Shown one piece after another: positions 27,898-36,766 of a stretch of DNA of 59,198 nucleotides. Below the pieces are notes generated by a model. The model saw only the letters and a program-made list of their open reading frames with translations. It made no database searches and was not told the origin of the DNA. The first letter of the stretch is position 1. Each line of letters opens with the position of its first letter. The position numbers and the translations under genes are program-made. Origin of the DNA: Marinagarivorans sp. (GTDB lineage: Bacteria; Pseudomonadota; Gammaproteobacteria; Pseudomonadales; Cellvibrionaceae). Where the stretch lies: positions 1 to 59,198 of the forward strand of contig JANQJB010000018.1 of the NCBI GenBank assembly GCA_028281865.1. The letters run 5' to 3'.

Positions 27898-29136
27898 CTA
27901 AGCTTTTTTGAACACTAAAGTGCCATTGGTTCCGCCAAAACCAAAGGAATTACTCAAAGCAATATCGATATCTAAGTTTTGCGCCGAATGAGGAACAAAA
28001 TTTAAATCACATTCATCATCCGGGTCATCGAGATTTATCGTCGGTGGCGCAACGCTATCTTTGATCGAGAGTGCTGTAAATATTGCTTCAACAGCGCCGG
28101 CAGCACCCAGCAAATGCCCAGTCATTGACTTTGTCGAGCTAATAGTCAACTTGTAAGCATGATCTTTAAACAAGCGCTTAACTGCCTTACATTCGGCGAG
28201 ATCGCCTACCGGAGTCGAAGTACCGTGGGCATTAACGTAATCTACGTCGCTATAGCTCAACCCTGCGTCTGACAAGGCGTTTTGCATCGATAAGCATGCA
28301 CCTTCTCCTGTTTCAGGCGGAGCAGTAATGTGAAAAGCGTCAGAACTCATGCCAAAACCTATGAGTTCAGCATAAATTGTGGCTCCACGTCTTACAGCGT
28401 GCTCGTAATTTTCGATTACGATAACACCAGCGCCATCACCGAGAACAAAACCGTCGCGACCCTTATCCCACGGTCTACTGGCTCTCTCAGGGTCGTCATT
28501 GCGCGTCGACAGGGCTCTCGCGGCTGCAAACCCACCCACACCAACTGGTGTGGTAGCCATTTCGGCACCTCCGCATATCATCGCGTCAGCGTAGCCATAC
28601 ATAATCTCTCGCATAGCCACGCCAATAGAATGCGTGCCCGTCGTGCAAGCAGTTGTTATCGCAAGATTAGCACCTTTAAATCCATAACGAATCGAAAGCG
28701 TGCCACCAATCATGTTGGCAATAGAACCGGGGACGAAAAACGGGGAAACCCTGCGAGGGCCACGCTCTTTTATCGTAAGTGCAGTGTCCTCGATTGCGCC
28801 AAGACCTCCAATACCCGACCCTATCACACAACCAATGCGATCGGCGTTGGCTTCCGTTATTTCGAGCCCAGAGTCTTCTATTGCTTGCGCACCGGCAGCG
28901 ACGCCAAACTGTATAAATGGATCGTATTTGCGTGCCTCCTTGGCAGACATATAGGGCGATATATCGAAATTTTTTACCGAGGAGCTAAATTTCGAGGCAA
29001 AGGCACTAACATCGAACCAATCGATCGCAGAAGCGCCGCTTACACCCTTAAGGATATTGCCCCACGTCTCCTTCACATTGTGCCCTAACGAGGTAACCAT
29101 GCCGAGTCCAGTGATTGCGACCCTTTGCTTATCCAT
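27898..29136 (-). CDS. fabF: beta-ketoacyl-ACP synthase II
   Basis: A 412-residue condensing enzyme for fatty-acid elongation. The nucleophile cysteine is C164 in [13 protein letters not shown]. The histidines lie in [12 protein letters not shown] and [14 protein letters not shown], completing the C-H-H triad, and the C terminus has [14 protein letters not shown]. It accepts malonyl-ACP in the cytoplasm. It follows acpP after a terminator-containing gap of 204 bp, so it is likely expressed by read-through or from its own promoter. Confidence 0.96.
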   Translation of the reverse strand: MDKQRVAITGLGMVTSLGHNVKETWGNILKGVSGASAIDWFDVSAFASKFSSSVKNFDISPYMSAKEARKYDPFIQFGVAAGAQAIEDSGLEITEANADRIGCVIGSGIGGLGAIEDTALTIKERGPRRVSPFFVPGSIANMIGGTLSIRYGFKGANLAITTACTTGTHSIGVAMREIMYGYADAMICGGAEMATTPVGVGGFAAARALSTRNDDPERASRPWDKGRDGFVLGDGAGVIVIENYEHAVRRGATIYAELIGFGMSSDAFHITAPPETGEGACLSMQNALSDAGLSYSDVDYVNAHGTSTPVGDLAECKAVKRLFKDHAYKLTISSTKSMTGHLLGAAGAVEAIFTALSIKDSVAPPTINLDDPDDECDLNFVPHSAQNLDIDIALSNSFGFGGTNGTLVFKKA

Positions 29137-29244
29137 TTACTCCTCCAACAAGGCGGTATTTTACAAGGCGATGATTTACCAGCGAGTTTATCGCTGCTTG
29201 GATGCCGAAATAGACTGATGCAAATGACTTAACAAGTAAAAACA

Positions 29245-29275
29245 AAAGCCGCACTACTTTCGTAGATACGGCTTT
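29245..29275 (-). terminator. intrinsic terminator after acpP
   Basis: Read leftward, AAAGCCG pairs with CGGCTTT around an inner CTAC-GAAA-GTAG stem-loop, followed by TGTTTTT. It would stop much of the acpP transcript before fabF, leaving ACP mRNA in excess. Confidence 0.8.
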
Positions 29276-29340
29276 CAATTCGAATGAGTTTAACAAGAAA
29301 TGAGTCAACGATTAACTTCGCTTGTTAAGCCAAGGCTTAG

Positions 29341-29577
29341 CTATGCCAAATTCTCGTTGATATAATCAATGGCTAATTGAACAGTGGTAATTTTTTCGGC
29401 TTCTTCATCGGGAATCTCTGTTTCGAATTCCTCTTCCAAAGCCATAACAAGCTCTACCGTATCGAGAGAATCAGCGCCCAAATCTTCTACAAATGAGGCC
29501 TCACTTTTTACTTCTTCTTCTTTAACACCAAGTTGTTCTGCAACGATTTTTTTTACGCGCTCTTCAATGCTGCTCAT
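29341..29577 (-). CDS. acpP: acyl carrier protein
   Basis: A 78-residue acidic carrier protein. The phosphopantetheine attachment serine is S37 in [21 protein letters not shown]. Length and sequence are typical. It shuttles acyl chains among Fab enzymes, PlsX and lipid A acyltransferases. It is set off from fabG by a 277-bp gap with a promoter-like element and from fabF by a terminator. Confidence 0.98.
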   Translation of the reverse strand: MSSIEERVKKIVAEQLGVKEEEVKSEASFVEDLGADSLDTVELVMALEEEFETEIPDEEAEKITTVQLAIDYINENLA

Positions 29578-29806
29578 GTGTTTACATAACTCCTAATGGT
29601 CAAATTAGCTAAGCAGTTCTTAGGGAACCTCTGAAGATTCAGGGTCAATTGAGGGGCGCATTTTAACTCGAAAGTATAAACTTGTAATCTAAAACGTTAA
29701 AATTTTTAACACCTCAAGAAATACCCTTTAAAATCAATTATTTAGATGTAAACATTGGAACATCTGAACAACTTCTATCACGAACCCAAAACCTTCAAAT
29801 TGTGAT

Positions 29807-29836
29807 AATTTAGATTAAAAAAATATCTTAAGTCAA
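29807..29836 (-). promoter_or_regulatory. candidate acpP promoter
   Basis: On the minus strand TTGACT (29836-29831) and TAAATT (29812-29807) are spaced 18 bp. A start near 29800 would give a roughly 220-nt leader before acpP. The 29578-29854 gap is otherwise featureless and AT-rich. Confidence 0.45.
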
Positions 29837-29854
29837 TGTTTTTAATAGATTTAT

Positions 29855-30598
29855 CTATTGCATATACAGGCCGCCATTCACATGAATGGTTTCTCCCGTA
29901 ATATAAGCACCTGCATCACCACATAAAAATGCGACAACTGCAGCAATTTCGTCAGGTTTGCCTAAGCGCCCCAACGCAATATGATCCTCATAACTCTTGC
30001 GTACTTCCTCGTCCAGCTGATCAGTCATGTCTGTCGCGATAAAACCGGGGGCAACACAATTGATCGTGATATTTCGCGACCCTACTTCCTTCGCTAAAGA
30101 GCGAGAAAAGCCCTCCATACCAGCCTTCGTAGCTGCGTAGTTCGACTGTCCTACATTTCCCATTGAACCCACGACCGAGCTAATATTCACAATACGACCC
30201 CAACGCTTTTTAAACATTCCGCGAATACACGCTTTTGTAAGCCGGAAGATAGCATTTAAGTTGGTGTCGACAACGTCGTCCCATTGTTCATCAGACATAC
30301 GCAAAATAATGTTGTCTTTGGTGATACCCGCATTATTGATCAAAACTTCGATTGTTCCGTGCTCTTCTTGAATTGACTTGACAAGATTTACAACCGAATC
30401 TGAGGCATTAACGTTAAGCACTGCACCCTTTCCTTGGATATCGTCTTCACTGAGCCGTGCCGATATCTTATCAGCGCCCTCCTGCGTCGTAGCAGTACCT
30501 ATGATGAAAAACCCCGCGTTGCCAAGCGTTTTGGCAATCGCAGCGCCAATCCCCCTGCTAGCTCCTGTTATTAACGCTATTTTTTGTTCAGTTGTCAT
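29855..30598 (-). CDS. fabG: 3-oxoacyl-ACP reductase
   Basis: A 247-residue short-chain dehydrogenase. NADP-binding ALITGASRGIGAAIAKTLG, the NNAGITKDNIILRM segment, and the Ser-Tyr-Lys triad in NISSVVGSMGNVGQSNYAATKAGMEGF are intact, with the C-terminal GETIHVNGGLYMQ. It reduces beta-ketoacyl-ACP in each elongation round. It lies 40 bp after fabD. Confidence 0.96.
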   Translation of the reverse strand: MTTEQKIALITGASRGIGAAIAKTLGNAGFFIIGTATTQEGADKISARLSEDDIQGKGAVLNVNASDSVVNLVKSIQEEHGTIEVLINNAGITKDNIILRMSDEQWDDVVDTNLNAIFRLTKACIRGMFKKRWGRIVNISSVVGSMGNVGQSNYAATKAGMEGFSRSLAKEVGSRNITINCVAPGFIATDMTDQLDEEVRKSYEDHIALGRLGKPDEIAAVVAFLCGDAGAYITGETIHVNGGLYMQ

Positions 30599-30638
30599 AA
30601 GCTATCTGTCTCTGATGTTTTCTATAAATGACCATCGA

Positions 30639-31583
30639 TTAACTGCACTGCTTCAAAGCAGTTTCAAATGCTTCTTCATCTTCTATCGAAAAAGAAACGA
30701 GTGACTTATTTATGCGACGATTCAGCCCCGCCAGTACTTTCCCCGGGCCACACTCGATAAACGTAGTACAGGAATTGGATAGCGCATTTACACATGCGAC
30801 CCAAGGCACAGGAGAGTATATTTGCTCAAGCAAACGCTGTTTTATGTTTTCCGGCTCGCTCTCACTCACGACTCCAACATTGTGAATAACGGGAATTGAT
30901 GGAGCTTGAAATGGAGTATCTCTTATATGAGCTGCCAAACTTTCCGCAGCAGGTTTCATCAAGGGAGTATGAAACGGGGCACTCACGGGCAAAAGCATCG
31001 CACGTTTTGCACCTTTTGCTTTGCAAACTTCGATTGCCTTTTCAACCGCTAATTTGTGCCCAGCAATGACCAATTGACCAGGCGAGTTGTAGTTTACGGG
31101 AACCACCTGCTCATCACCGCTTACTTCAGCGCAGGCTGATTCGACAAGCTCATCCGCCAAACCAATTATGGCGGCCATAGCCCCAACACCAACCGGGACA
31201 GCTTGCTGCATATACTGACCACGTTTTTGGACTAGCTTAACGGCATCTTCAAAAGCAAGCACGCCCGCTGCAACAAGCGCAGACCACTCGCCGAGGCTGT
31301 GGCCCGCAAGCAAATGTGGCTTTTGTCCACCCCTTTGCTGCCAGAGCCGCCACAATGAGATACTCGCCGTTAAAATCGCTGGCTGTGCGTTTTCGGTTAA
31401 GCTCAACGATTCTTGCGGCCCTTCTTGCATTAGCTGCCACAAATCGAACTCCAACACTTCAGAAGCAGTTGCTACGGTAGTTTTTATTACATCATTCGAA
31501 TCGGCAATTTGCGCTAACATTCCCACCGACTGCGACCCCTGACCAGGAAAGACAAAACTGATTTTTTTCTCTAGTTCACTCAT
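30639..31583 (-). CDS. fabD: malonyl-CoA:ACP transacylase
   Basis: A 314-residue acyltransferase. FVFPGQGSQSVGML at the N terminus, the nucleophile serine in LLAGHSLGEWSALVAAG, and the catalytic histidine in PVSAPFHTPLMKPA are all present. It loads malonyl groups onto ACP. It lies 18 bp after plsX; the fabH gene that sits between plsX and fabD in E. coli is absent here, as in pseudomonads. Confidence 0.95.
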   Translation of the reverse strand: MSELEKKISFVFPGQGSQSVGMLAQIADSNDVIKTTVATASEVLEFDLWQLMQEGPQESLSLTENAQPAILTASISLWRLWQQRGGQKPHLLAGHSLGEWSALVAAGVLAFEDAVKLVQKRGQYMQQAVPVGVGAMAAIIGLADELVESACAEVSGDEQVVPVNYNSPGQLVIAGHKLAVEKAIEVCKAKGAKRAMLLPVSAPFHTPLMKPAAESLAAHIRDTPFQAPSIPVIHNVGVVSESEPENIKQRLLEQIYSPVPWVACVNALSNSCTTFIECGPGKVLAGLNRRINKSLVSFSIEDEEAFETALKQCS

Positions 31584-31601
31584 CTATTTCAGGTTCCTCA
31601 C

Positions 31602-32600
31602 TTACTTGATCATCATTTCTATCTGATGAGTCTGATTGCCTCTAATTTGCTCTTCAGCAACACTTAGCGCCGCTTTAAATGCCGCGAGAGACGCATTGCC
31701 GTGACTTTTGATCACGATGCCATTTAGGCCCAGAAGCATCGCACCGTTGTAGCGATCGGGGTCAAAACGAAACCACCAGCAAGCCAAAAAAGGTTTCATT
31801 ACTTTACCGACAATAGCCCGCCAAAAACGCTGACCGAACCAAGCAGCGAGATCGTTCGTAAGAAACCTCACCAGACCTTCGCTGACTTTCAACGCGATAT
31901 TACCCGCGTGGCCGTCGCACACGACAACATCAACATCTCCGCGGTAAATAGCGTCACCTTCGATAAAGCCAACATAGATAAACTTGCTCTCACCTTGAAG
32001 CCGTTCAGACGCCTCGCGTACCGCTTGAGGCCCCTTGTCTTCTTCACGGCCAATATTGAGCAGTGCTATCTTGGGATTCTGCCGACCGTCTAATTTCGCT
32101 AGAGCAGCTCCCAATAAAGCAAACTCACACAACTGATCCGCGTTGCAGTCAATATTGGCACCCAGGTCCAACAAATACGATTTGCCTTTAGCTGTCGGCA
32201 CAGCCTTACATATAGCTGGACGCTCGATACCCTCCATCGTACCTAATTGCGACCGACCCATCGCCATCAGAGCTCCAGTATTACCGGCACTAATACAAGC
32301 ATCCGCCCGATCGTTTTTTACTAACTCAATCGCTTTCCACATTGAAGATTCGCGCTTATGTCGAAGCGCAGTCGAGGGTTTTTCAGCCATTTCGACCGAT
32401 TGCGGAGCATGCAATATTTCAAGATTTTTCTTTTGGTTTGCAGGGAGGTTTGCGCGAATAATTTCTTGGTCGCCCACCAATATTAATTGAAGGTTGGGGC
32501 TGCAGGATTGAAATTCGAGTGAAGCTGCAATAGTCAGTTGGGGACCCAAGTCCCCACCCATTGCATCAACGGCTATACGAATAGGTTTCGACAGGCTCAC
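31602..32600 (-). CDS. plsX: phosphate acyltransferase
   Basis: A 332-residue PlsX that converts acyl-ACP to acyl-phosphate for phospholipid synthesis. [13 protein letters not shown] at the N terminus, [27 protein letters not shown], and [20 protein letters not shown] are signatures. The start is GTG, overlapping the rpmF stop in a GTGA arrangement that implies translational coupling. One unusual detail: the ribosomal gene, the lipid gene and yceD are kept together as in most gammaproteobacteria. Confidence 0.95.
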   Translation of the reverse strand: MSLSKPIRIAVDAMGGDLGPQLTIAASLEFQSCSPNLQLILVGDQEIIRANLPANQKKNLEILHAPQSVEMAEKPSTALRHKRESSMWKAIELVKNDRADACISAGNTGALMAMGRSQLGTMEGIERPAICKAVPTAKGKSYLLDLGANIDCNADQLCEFALLGAALAKLDGRQNPKIALLNIGREEDKGPQAVREASERLQGESKFIYVGFIEGDAIYRGDVDVVVCDGHAGNIALKVSEGLVRFLTNDLAAWFGQRFWRAIVGKVMKPFLACWWFRFDPDRYNGAMLLGLNGIVIKSHGNASLAAFKAALSVAEEQIRGNQTHQIEMMIK

Positions 32601-32779
32601 CCGTCGTTTTTAGTTGACACGACTTTCCGCCCGCGAAGGAAGCCATCGGGCGTTACATGATGGCGCAAATGCTTTTCACCTGTTACGGGATCGACAGATA
32701 GATTATGGCTGGCTAACGCGTCGTGGGAACGTCGCATGCCACGCCTACTGCGAGTCTTTTTATTTTGTTGTACGGCCAT
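32597..32779 (-). CDS. rpmF: 50S ribosomal protein L32
   Basis: A 60-residue L32 with the N-terminal [22 protein letters not shown] and the C-terminal [12 protein letters not shown] typical of the family. The zinc cysteines found in some L32 proteins are absent, the common gammaproteobacterial form. The upstream gap to yceD is 68 bp and the downstream end overlaps plsX. Confidence 0.97.
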   Translation of the reverse strand: MAVQQNKKTRSRRGMRRSHDALASHNLSVDPVTGEKHLRHHVTPDGFLRGRKVVSTKNDG

Positions 32780-32847
32780 TGTGTATGTACTCCAAATCAG
32801 TTTTAATTTAACAATTTGTCATTTAATGCGGTATTGCTTTGGCTCTT

Positions 32848-33399
32848 TTACTTAGGCTCTTTAAGTGAGCTTTTTAATCCGCCCAGTGCCTCGCGAAACG
32901 GATTATTTGTAGTCTCACTCTCCGTACCTGAGGCATCTTCTACCGAAGAAGCAAACTGCGTTTTATCTATGCACATTTCATCGTGGTAAGCGACAACTGG
33001 AATCTCTAACAGAAGCTCTTCTTCAATCATGCTGTAGAGGTCAACTTGTTCCGCACCTACAACCCAAGGGTCATAACGCACTGGCAGCGCTTTTTCGTCT
33101 GCATCGTCCCACACCATTGCCCACAGTACCTTTGAGTCTAGCTCTTTTGTCACCAGATCCAAGCATCGTTGACACTGGACTGCAACCTCCGCCTTTACAC
33201 AGCCGGCAGCTACTGATCTACCTTCCTCATCAATGTAAAAATGCAAATCCGCATAAACGCTCTTAACTAGCGAAGCTGTAGACATCAGCCTTTTCAATTC
33301 AGATTCAGGTATAGTGCCGCACAGCCTTACGTCCATAGAGCTAAATTTTCGCGGCTCAATAAAGCGCGGAATACTGTTATTAGAGGCACTGCTGGACAT
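32848..33399 (-). CDS. yceD: YceD / DUF177 protein (23S rRNA accumulation)
   Basis: A 183-residue protein. DVRLCGTIPESELKRL, CVKAEVAVQCQRCLDLV, and the acidic EEELLLEIPVVAYHDEMC segment are DUF177 marks. The E. coli and plant homologues affect 23S rRNA accumulation. I chose the ATG at 33399; the ORF extends 28 codons further upstream but that part is unlike the family and lies toward the divergent maf promoter. It heads the yceD-rpmF-plsX operon. Confidence 0.87.
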   Translation of the reverse strand: MSSSASNNSIPRFIEPRKFSSMDVRLCGTIPESELKRLMSTASLVKSVYADLHFYIDEEGRSVAAGCVKAEVAVQCQRCLDLVTKELDSKVLWAMVWDDADEKALPVRYDPWVVGAEQVDLYSMIEEELLLEIPVVAYHDEMCIDKTQFASSVEDASGTESETTNNPFREALGGLKSSLKEPK

Positions 33400-33558
33400 A
33401 GGCGCGGAATGATATTGACTTGCAATGCAGCTGTCAAAGAAAAAGCGCGTGATATTCGCCGTAATTGGAAGAATGCCCTGCAACTTTATAAACTAAATCG
33501 ACAAATTATCTCTGCATCGCGAACTTTTCCACTTAGTCTATCAAACTTTTCTTAGCCT

Positions 33559-34179
33559 ATGACATTATTGATACTCGCTTCCCAATCACGTTACCGGGCC
33601 CAACAGCTTGAAAGCTTAGGCCTTAAATTTGTTCAAGTTGCTACGAATATTGATGAAGCCCAGAAAGCGCACGAAACGCCATACGAGATGGCTCTTCGAC
33701 TGTCTCTCGCAAAGGCGCGGGCTTATCAATCGGCTCCCGATAAAAGAAAAGGCCCCTCACTGGTAATTGCTTCTGACCAGACGGCCGAGCTGAATGGCAA
33801 ACTCTATGGAAAGCCGGGATCGAAAGCTGCCGCAATAAAACAATTACTGGAGTTTTCAGCTAAGCGCGTCGTATTCAATACCGGTATTTGCGTCAGCAAT
33901 GGAGAGCGTGAATTGAACGACGTATGTAAAACTGAGGTGACTTTTCTAAGCTTGTCTCGTCGTCAGGTTGAAACCTATATCGAGCGAGACAACCCAATTG
34001 ATTGTGCCGGAAGTTTTAAATCAGAAGGTTTAGGCATTACCTTGTTTGAGAGCATTACCAGTAACGACCCCAGCGCTTTAGTGGGCCTTCCTTTAATTGC
34101 ACTAACGCGTTTGCTGCGAAAATTTGGCTTTGACCCACTTACAGATACATCAAAACCGATTAACCGACCCCCTAGCTAA
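33559..34179 (+). CDS. yceF: Maf-family nucleotide pyrophosphatase (YceF branch)
   Basis: A 206-residue Maf protein. LILASQSRYRAQQLESLGLKF is the N-terminal loop, SDQTAELNGKLYGKPG carries the catalytic aspartate, and DCAGSFKSEGLGITLFESI and DPSALVGLPLIALTRLLRK close the domain. Maf proteins hydrolyse non-canonical NTPs; the YceF subgroup prefers m7GTP, which I infer from position beside yceD/rpmF and from sequence details rather than from proof. Its last 8 bp overlap the convergent HAD gene. Confidence 0.88.
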   Translation: MTLLILASQSRYRAQQLESLGLKFVQVATNIDEAQKAHETPYEMALRLSLAKARAYQSAPDKRKGPSLVIASDQTAELNGKLYGKPGSKAAAIKQLLEFSAKRVVFNTGICVSNGERELNDVCKTEVTFLSLSRRQVETYIERDNPIDCAGSFKSEGLGITLFESITSNDPSALVGLPLIALTRLLRKFGFDPLTDTSKPINRPPS

Positions 34180-34807
34180 ACCAAGCGATCAATTCATCAA
34201 AATGATCAATACACAGGACAGGGTCAAATACTTTCAAGCGCTCAAGTTCGTGAGCACCGTGACTGACAGCTATTCGCGGAACACCTGCTCTTTGTGCCAT
34301 CTCCATGTCATAGGTGGTATCACCAACCATAAAAGCATCTCCGGCTTCGCAATCCATCTCCACTAACAATTCATGCAGCATTAGCGGGTCTGGTTTTGAA
34401 GCAGTTTCGTCCGCACAGCGTGAACCGTGAAATAGATCTCCTATACCTAATTCGCTGAACACACGATCGAGGCCACGCCGGCTTTTGCCCGTGGCAACAG
34501 CGATGCGATAACCTTTGGCCAAGAGGTGCTCGATAGCCTGCTCAGCACCGTCGTACCAGGCCGAAGGGTATTGATCTTCGTCGATAAAGTGCTGGCTATA
34601 ACACCGTCGTAAACATTCACTATCAGCAGCCGAAATCTCCGGATAGAGCTGAGCGATTGCTTCCGGCAAGCCAAGACCAATAATATTGCGAACATCCAGA
34701 TTAGAGACTTTTGGCAAACCGATGTCACTTGCCGCGCGTTGCATGCACAACACGATTTTTTGCGTCGAATCGCTGATCGTGCCGTCCCAATCAAATATGA
34801 CTAACAT
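34172..34807 (-). CDS. HAD-superfamily phosphatase, phosphoglycolate phosphatase-like
   Basis: A 211-residue HAD subfamily I hydrolase with an alpha-helical cap. Motif I is VIFDWDGTISDSTQKI, motif II VATGKSRRGL, motif III plus cap-distal SKPDPLMLHELL, and motif IV VGDTTYDMEMAQRAG. The closest functional labels are Gph/YfbT-like phosphatases; the substrate is unknown. It starts 45 bp after rluC in the same direction and ends inside the maf 3' end. Confidence 0.87.
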   Translation of the reverse strand: MLVIFDWDGTISDSTQKIVLCMQRAASDIGLPKVSNLDVRNIIGLGLPEAIAQLYPEISAADSECLRRCYSQHFIDEDQYPSAWYDGAEQAIEHLLAKGYRIAVATGKSRRGLDRVFSELGIGDLFHGSRCADETASKPDPLMLHELLVEMDCEAGDAFMVGDTTYDMEMAQRAGVPRIAVSHGAHELERLKVFDPVLCIDHFDELIAWFS

Positions 34808-34852
34808 TAAAAACTTCCCAATCTATATCACTTAAATTTATTCGCCAGCGAG

Positions 34853-35791
34853 TTAATCGCCGTCTCGCAATACATTCAAACAGCGGTTTAACTCCTCAGG
34901 CAGCGGCGCCTCAAAATATAACTTCCCTATTTCGGGCATCTCAAAAGCAAGGGAATATGCATGCAGAAATAATCTTCTCAAACCATTCTCGCTCATGCGA
35001 AGATTTACGTCATCATTTCCATATTTTTCATCGCCCAAAAGCGGGTGCCCCGCATGTTTAGCGTGTACACGGATTTGGTGAGTCCTGCCAGTCAGAGGAA
35101 AAGCCTCGACTAAAGTCGCGCTTTCGAAGCGCTCAAGCACCTTAAAGCGAGTTACAGACGCTTTTCCCTCCTCACTAACCTTAACAAAACGTTCGCCACT
35201 TGGACGCAGTTGTCGCAACAGTGGGGCATCAACTTTTTTAATCGCTGCCGGCCAATTACCGTTCACCAATAAATGATACTTTTTCTCAATAGTACCTTTT
35301 TCGCGTAAGTTAGCTTGCAAATACTTGAGAACACTGCGTTTACGAGCAATTAAGATGCAACCGGAAGTATCTTTATCTAAGCGGTGAACCAACTCCAAAA
35401 AAGGAGGATGCCCCTCGGCTTGACGCAACACTTCTATTAAGCCCAACTTAACGCCACTTCCGCCGTGAACTGCCAAACCCGCAGGTTTATTAACAACGAG
35501 TAAACCACTCTCATCATAGAGAATATTATTCTGCAGTAACTCAACGAGTTGTGAGCTAGGCACAGCTCGACTTGATCTCTGGGCAACCCGAATAGGCGGA
35601 ACACGAACAACATCTCCCGCCTGAAGCCGGCGGTCGGGCTTAGAACGCCCTTTGTTTACCCTTACCTCGCCTTTTCGAATAATTCGATAAAGCATTGATT
35701 TTGGAACACCCTTCAAACGCGAACTCAAAAAATTATCGAGGCGCTGCTCCTGCTCTTCTGCTGATACTTCGAAAAACTGTACTTCACTCAT
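34853..35791 (-). CDS. rluC: 23S rRNA pseudouridine synthase C
   Basis: A 312-residue RluA-family synthase. An S4 RNA-binding domain covers about 17-75 (LDNFLSSRLKGVPKSMLYRIIRKGEVRVNK). The catalytic aspartate is in LVHRLDKDTSGCILIA and GRTHQIRVHAKHAGHPLLGDEKYG follows. RluC modifies U955, U2504 and U2580 of 23S rRNA in E. coli. The gene is divergent from rne, as in many gammaproteobacteria, which supports RluC over RluD. Confidence 0.92.
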   Translation of the reverse strand: MSEVQFFEVSAEEQEQRLDNFLSSRLKGVPKSMLYRIIRKGEVRVNKGRSKPDRRLQAGDVVRVPPIRVAQRSSRAVPSSQLVELLQNNILYDESGLLVVNKPAGLAVHGGSGVKLGLIEVLRQAEGHPPFLELVHRLDKDTSGCILIARKRSVLKYLQANLREKGTIEKKYHLLVNGNWPAAIKKVDAPLLRQLRPSGERFVKVSEEGKASVTRFKVLERFESATLVEAFPLTGRTHQIRVHAKHAGHPLLGDEKYGNDDVNLRMSENGLRRLFLHAYSLAFEMPEIGKLYFEAPLPEELNRCLNVLRDGD

Positions 35792-36766
35792 GTTGATTCA
35801 ATACGATGAACTGGTTGGCTCGCATTTTATGGTATTGACGAAGGATTTGCTTAAAACATAACGACATACGCGAATAAAGCCATAACACCTTATCATTCAT
35901 TTACATCGCAATCTCGTTTGATAAGCGTGAATTCAAGTGCTATATTCCCGTTGCTCGGTTTATTAGAGTACGCAAGCGTTAACGCTTTTCGTTATAAAAC
36001 CAAGCCCAAATATCATAAAAATTTGCGCTATGTTAGGGAGTTTGGCTAAACAGAAATACCCAACCAAGCGCAATATTTGAAATGAGAAAAACAGAAATTG
36101 AGTCTTGACCCTGTTTTAAACGTCAATGACTTTTAAATTGAAGCCGAATGCCATCAACTCGCAAGTTATTTGCTTTGAAATCAACGTGCACCCATGCTGG
36201 TTGCCGTGTTAGGCAAGTTTTTGAGCTTTCGGTTATAAAATGATTTTGTACACATCCACAATGTCGTGTGTGCAGCAGAATATTTTCGATTTGTATACAA
36301 AAAAATGATTGCAGCGGTGTTGCCCAAGGCGACACAATGCTCTTATAAGTTGAAGTGGTTTTGTTGAGAAGAAGTTCGATTAACATCAAGCATCGAATCA
36401 TTGCTCTACAATTTGATTGATAAAAGCGCGCCTGATAAGACCAGGCTGTTTGCTGGATATCCTCATTAACTACTTTCAATATTGCTTGTTAACATAGCAA
36501 CACCAGCTCGTCATATTAAGAGTGAGAAAATAGAGATACCTTTCTCAACGAATTTTAAGTTCGTTGATCTCGGCCCAATGCAACAGAGGCACGCAATGCG
36601 CGTTTACGGTTGCAGGCATGCGGTAGGCGTACAATATAGCGTGTAGCTATTTGGTTAACACTACCCGCCGCTGCGGTATTTTCACAAAATCTGTATACGC
36701 TTCATTTTATATTTCCTGCCAGCAATTCATTGTGGACTTTACCTGACTTAAAAGAGTAAGAAAACA
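35792..36766. other. long rluC-rne divergent intergenic region / rne leader
   Basis: 975 bp with no credible protein gene; a 118-codon leftward frame at 36123-36479 has no recognisable features. The right part should be the long 5' untranslated region of rne, by which RNase E controls its own mRNA in gammaproteobacteria. The left part carries the rluC promoter. Base composition is AT-rich between 35800 and 36550. Confidence 0.5.
36615..36684 (+). promoter_or_regulatory. rne: candidate rne 5'-UTR autoregulatory stem-loop (rne5-like)
   Basis: GCGGTAG at 36620-36626 can pair with CTACC(C)GC at 36661-36668, enclosing a smaller GTGT/ACAC stem. CCGCTGCGGTATTTTC directly follows at 36668-36683. E. 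coli rne mRNA has a conserved hairpin of this general type about 100-200 nt before the start, through which RNase E cleaves its own message. Placement 80-150 nt before this rne fits. A covariance search would be needed for certainty. Confidence 0.45.

Noticed and set aside
28330-29088. A 252-codon plus-strand open frame
   Set aside because: It lies entirely antisense to fabF, has an unlikely Arg/Ser/Tyr/Thr-rich composition, and no ribosome-binding site or recognisable motif.
36123-36479. A 118-codon leftward frame in the rluC-rne gap
   Set aside because: No ribosome-binding site, no family resemblance and unusual composition. The region is better explained as untranslated leader.
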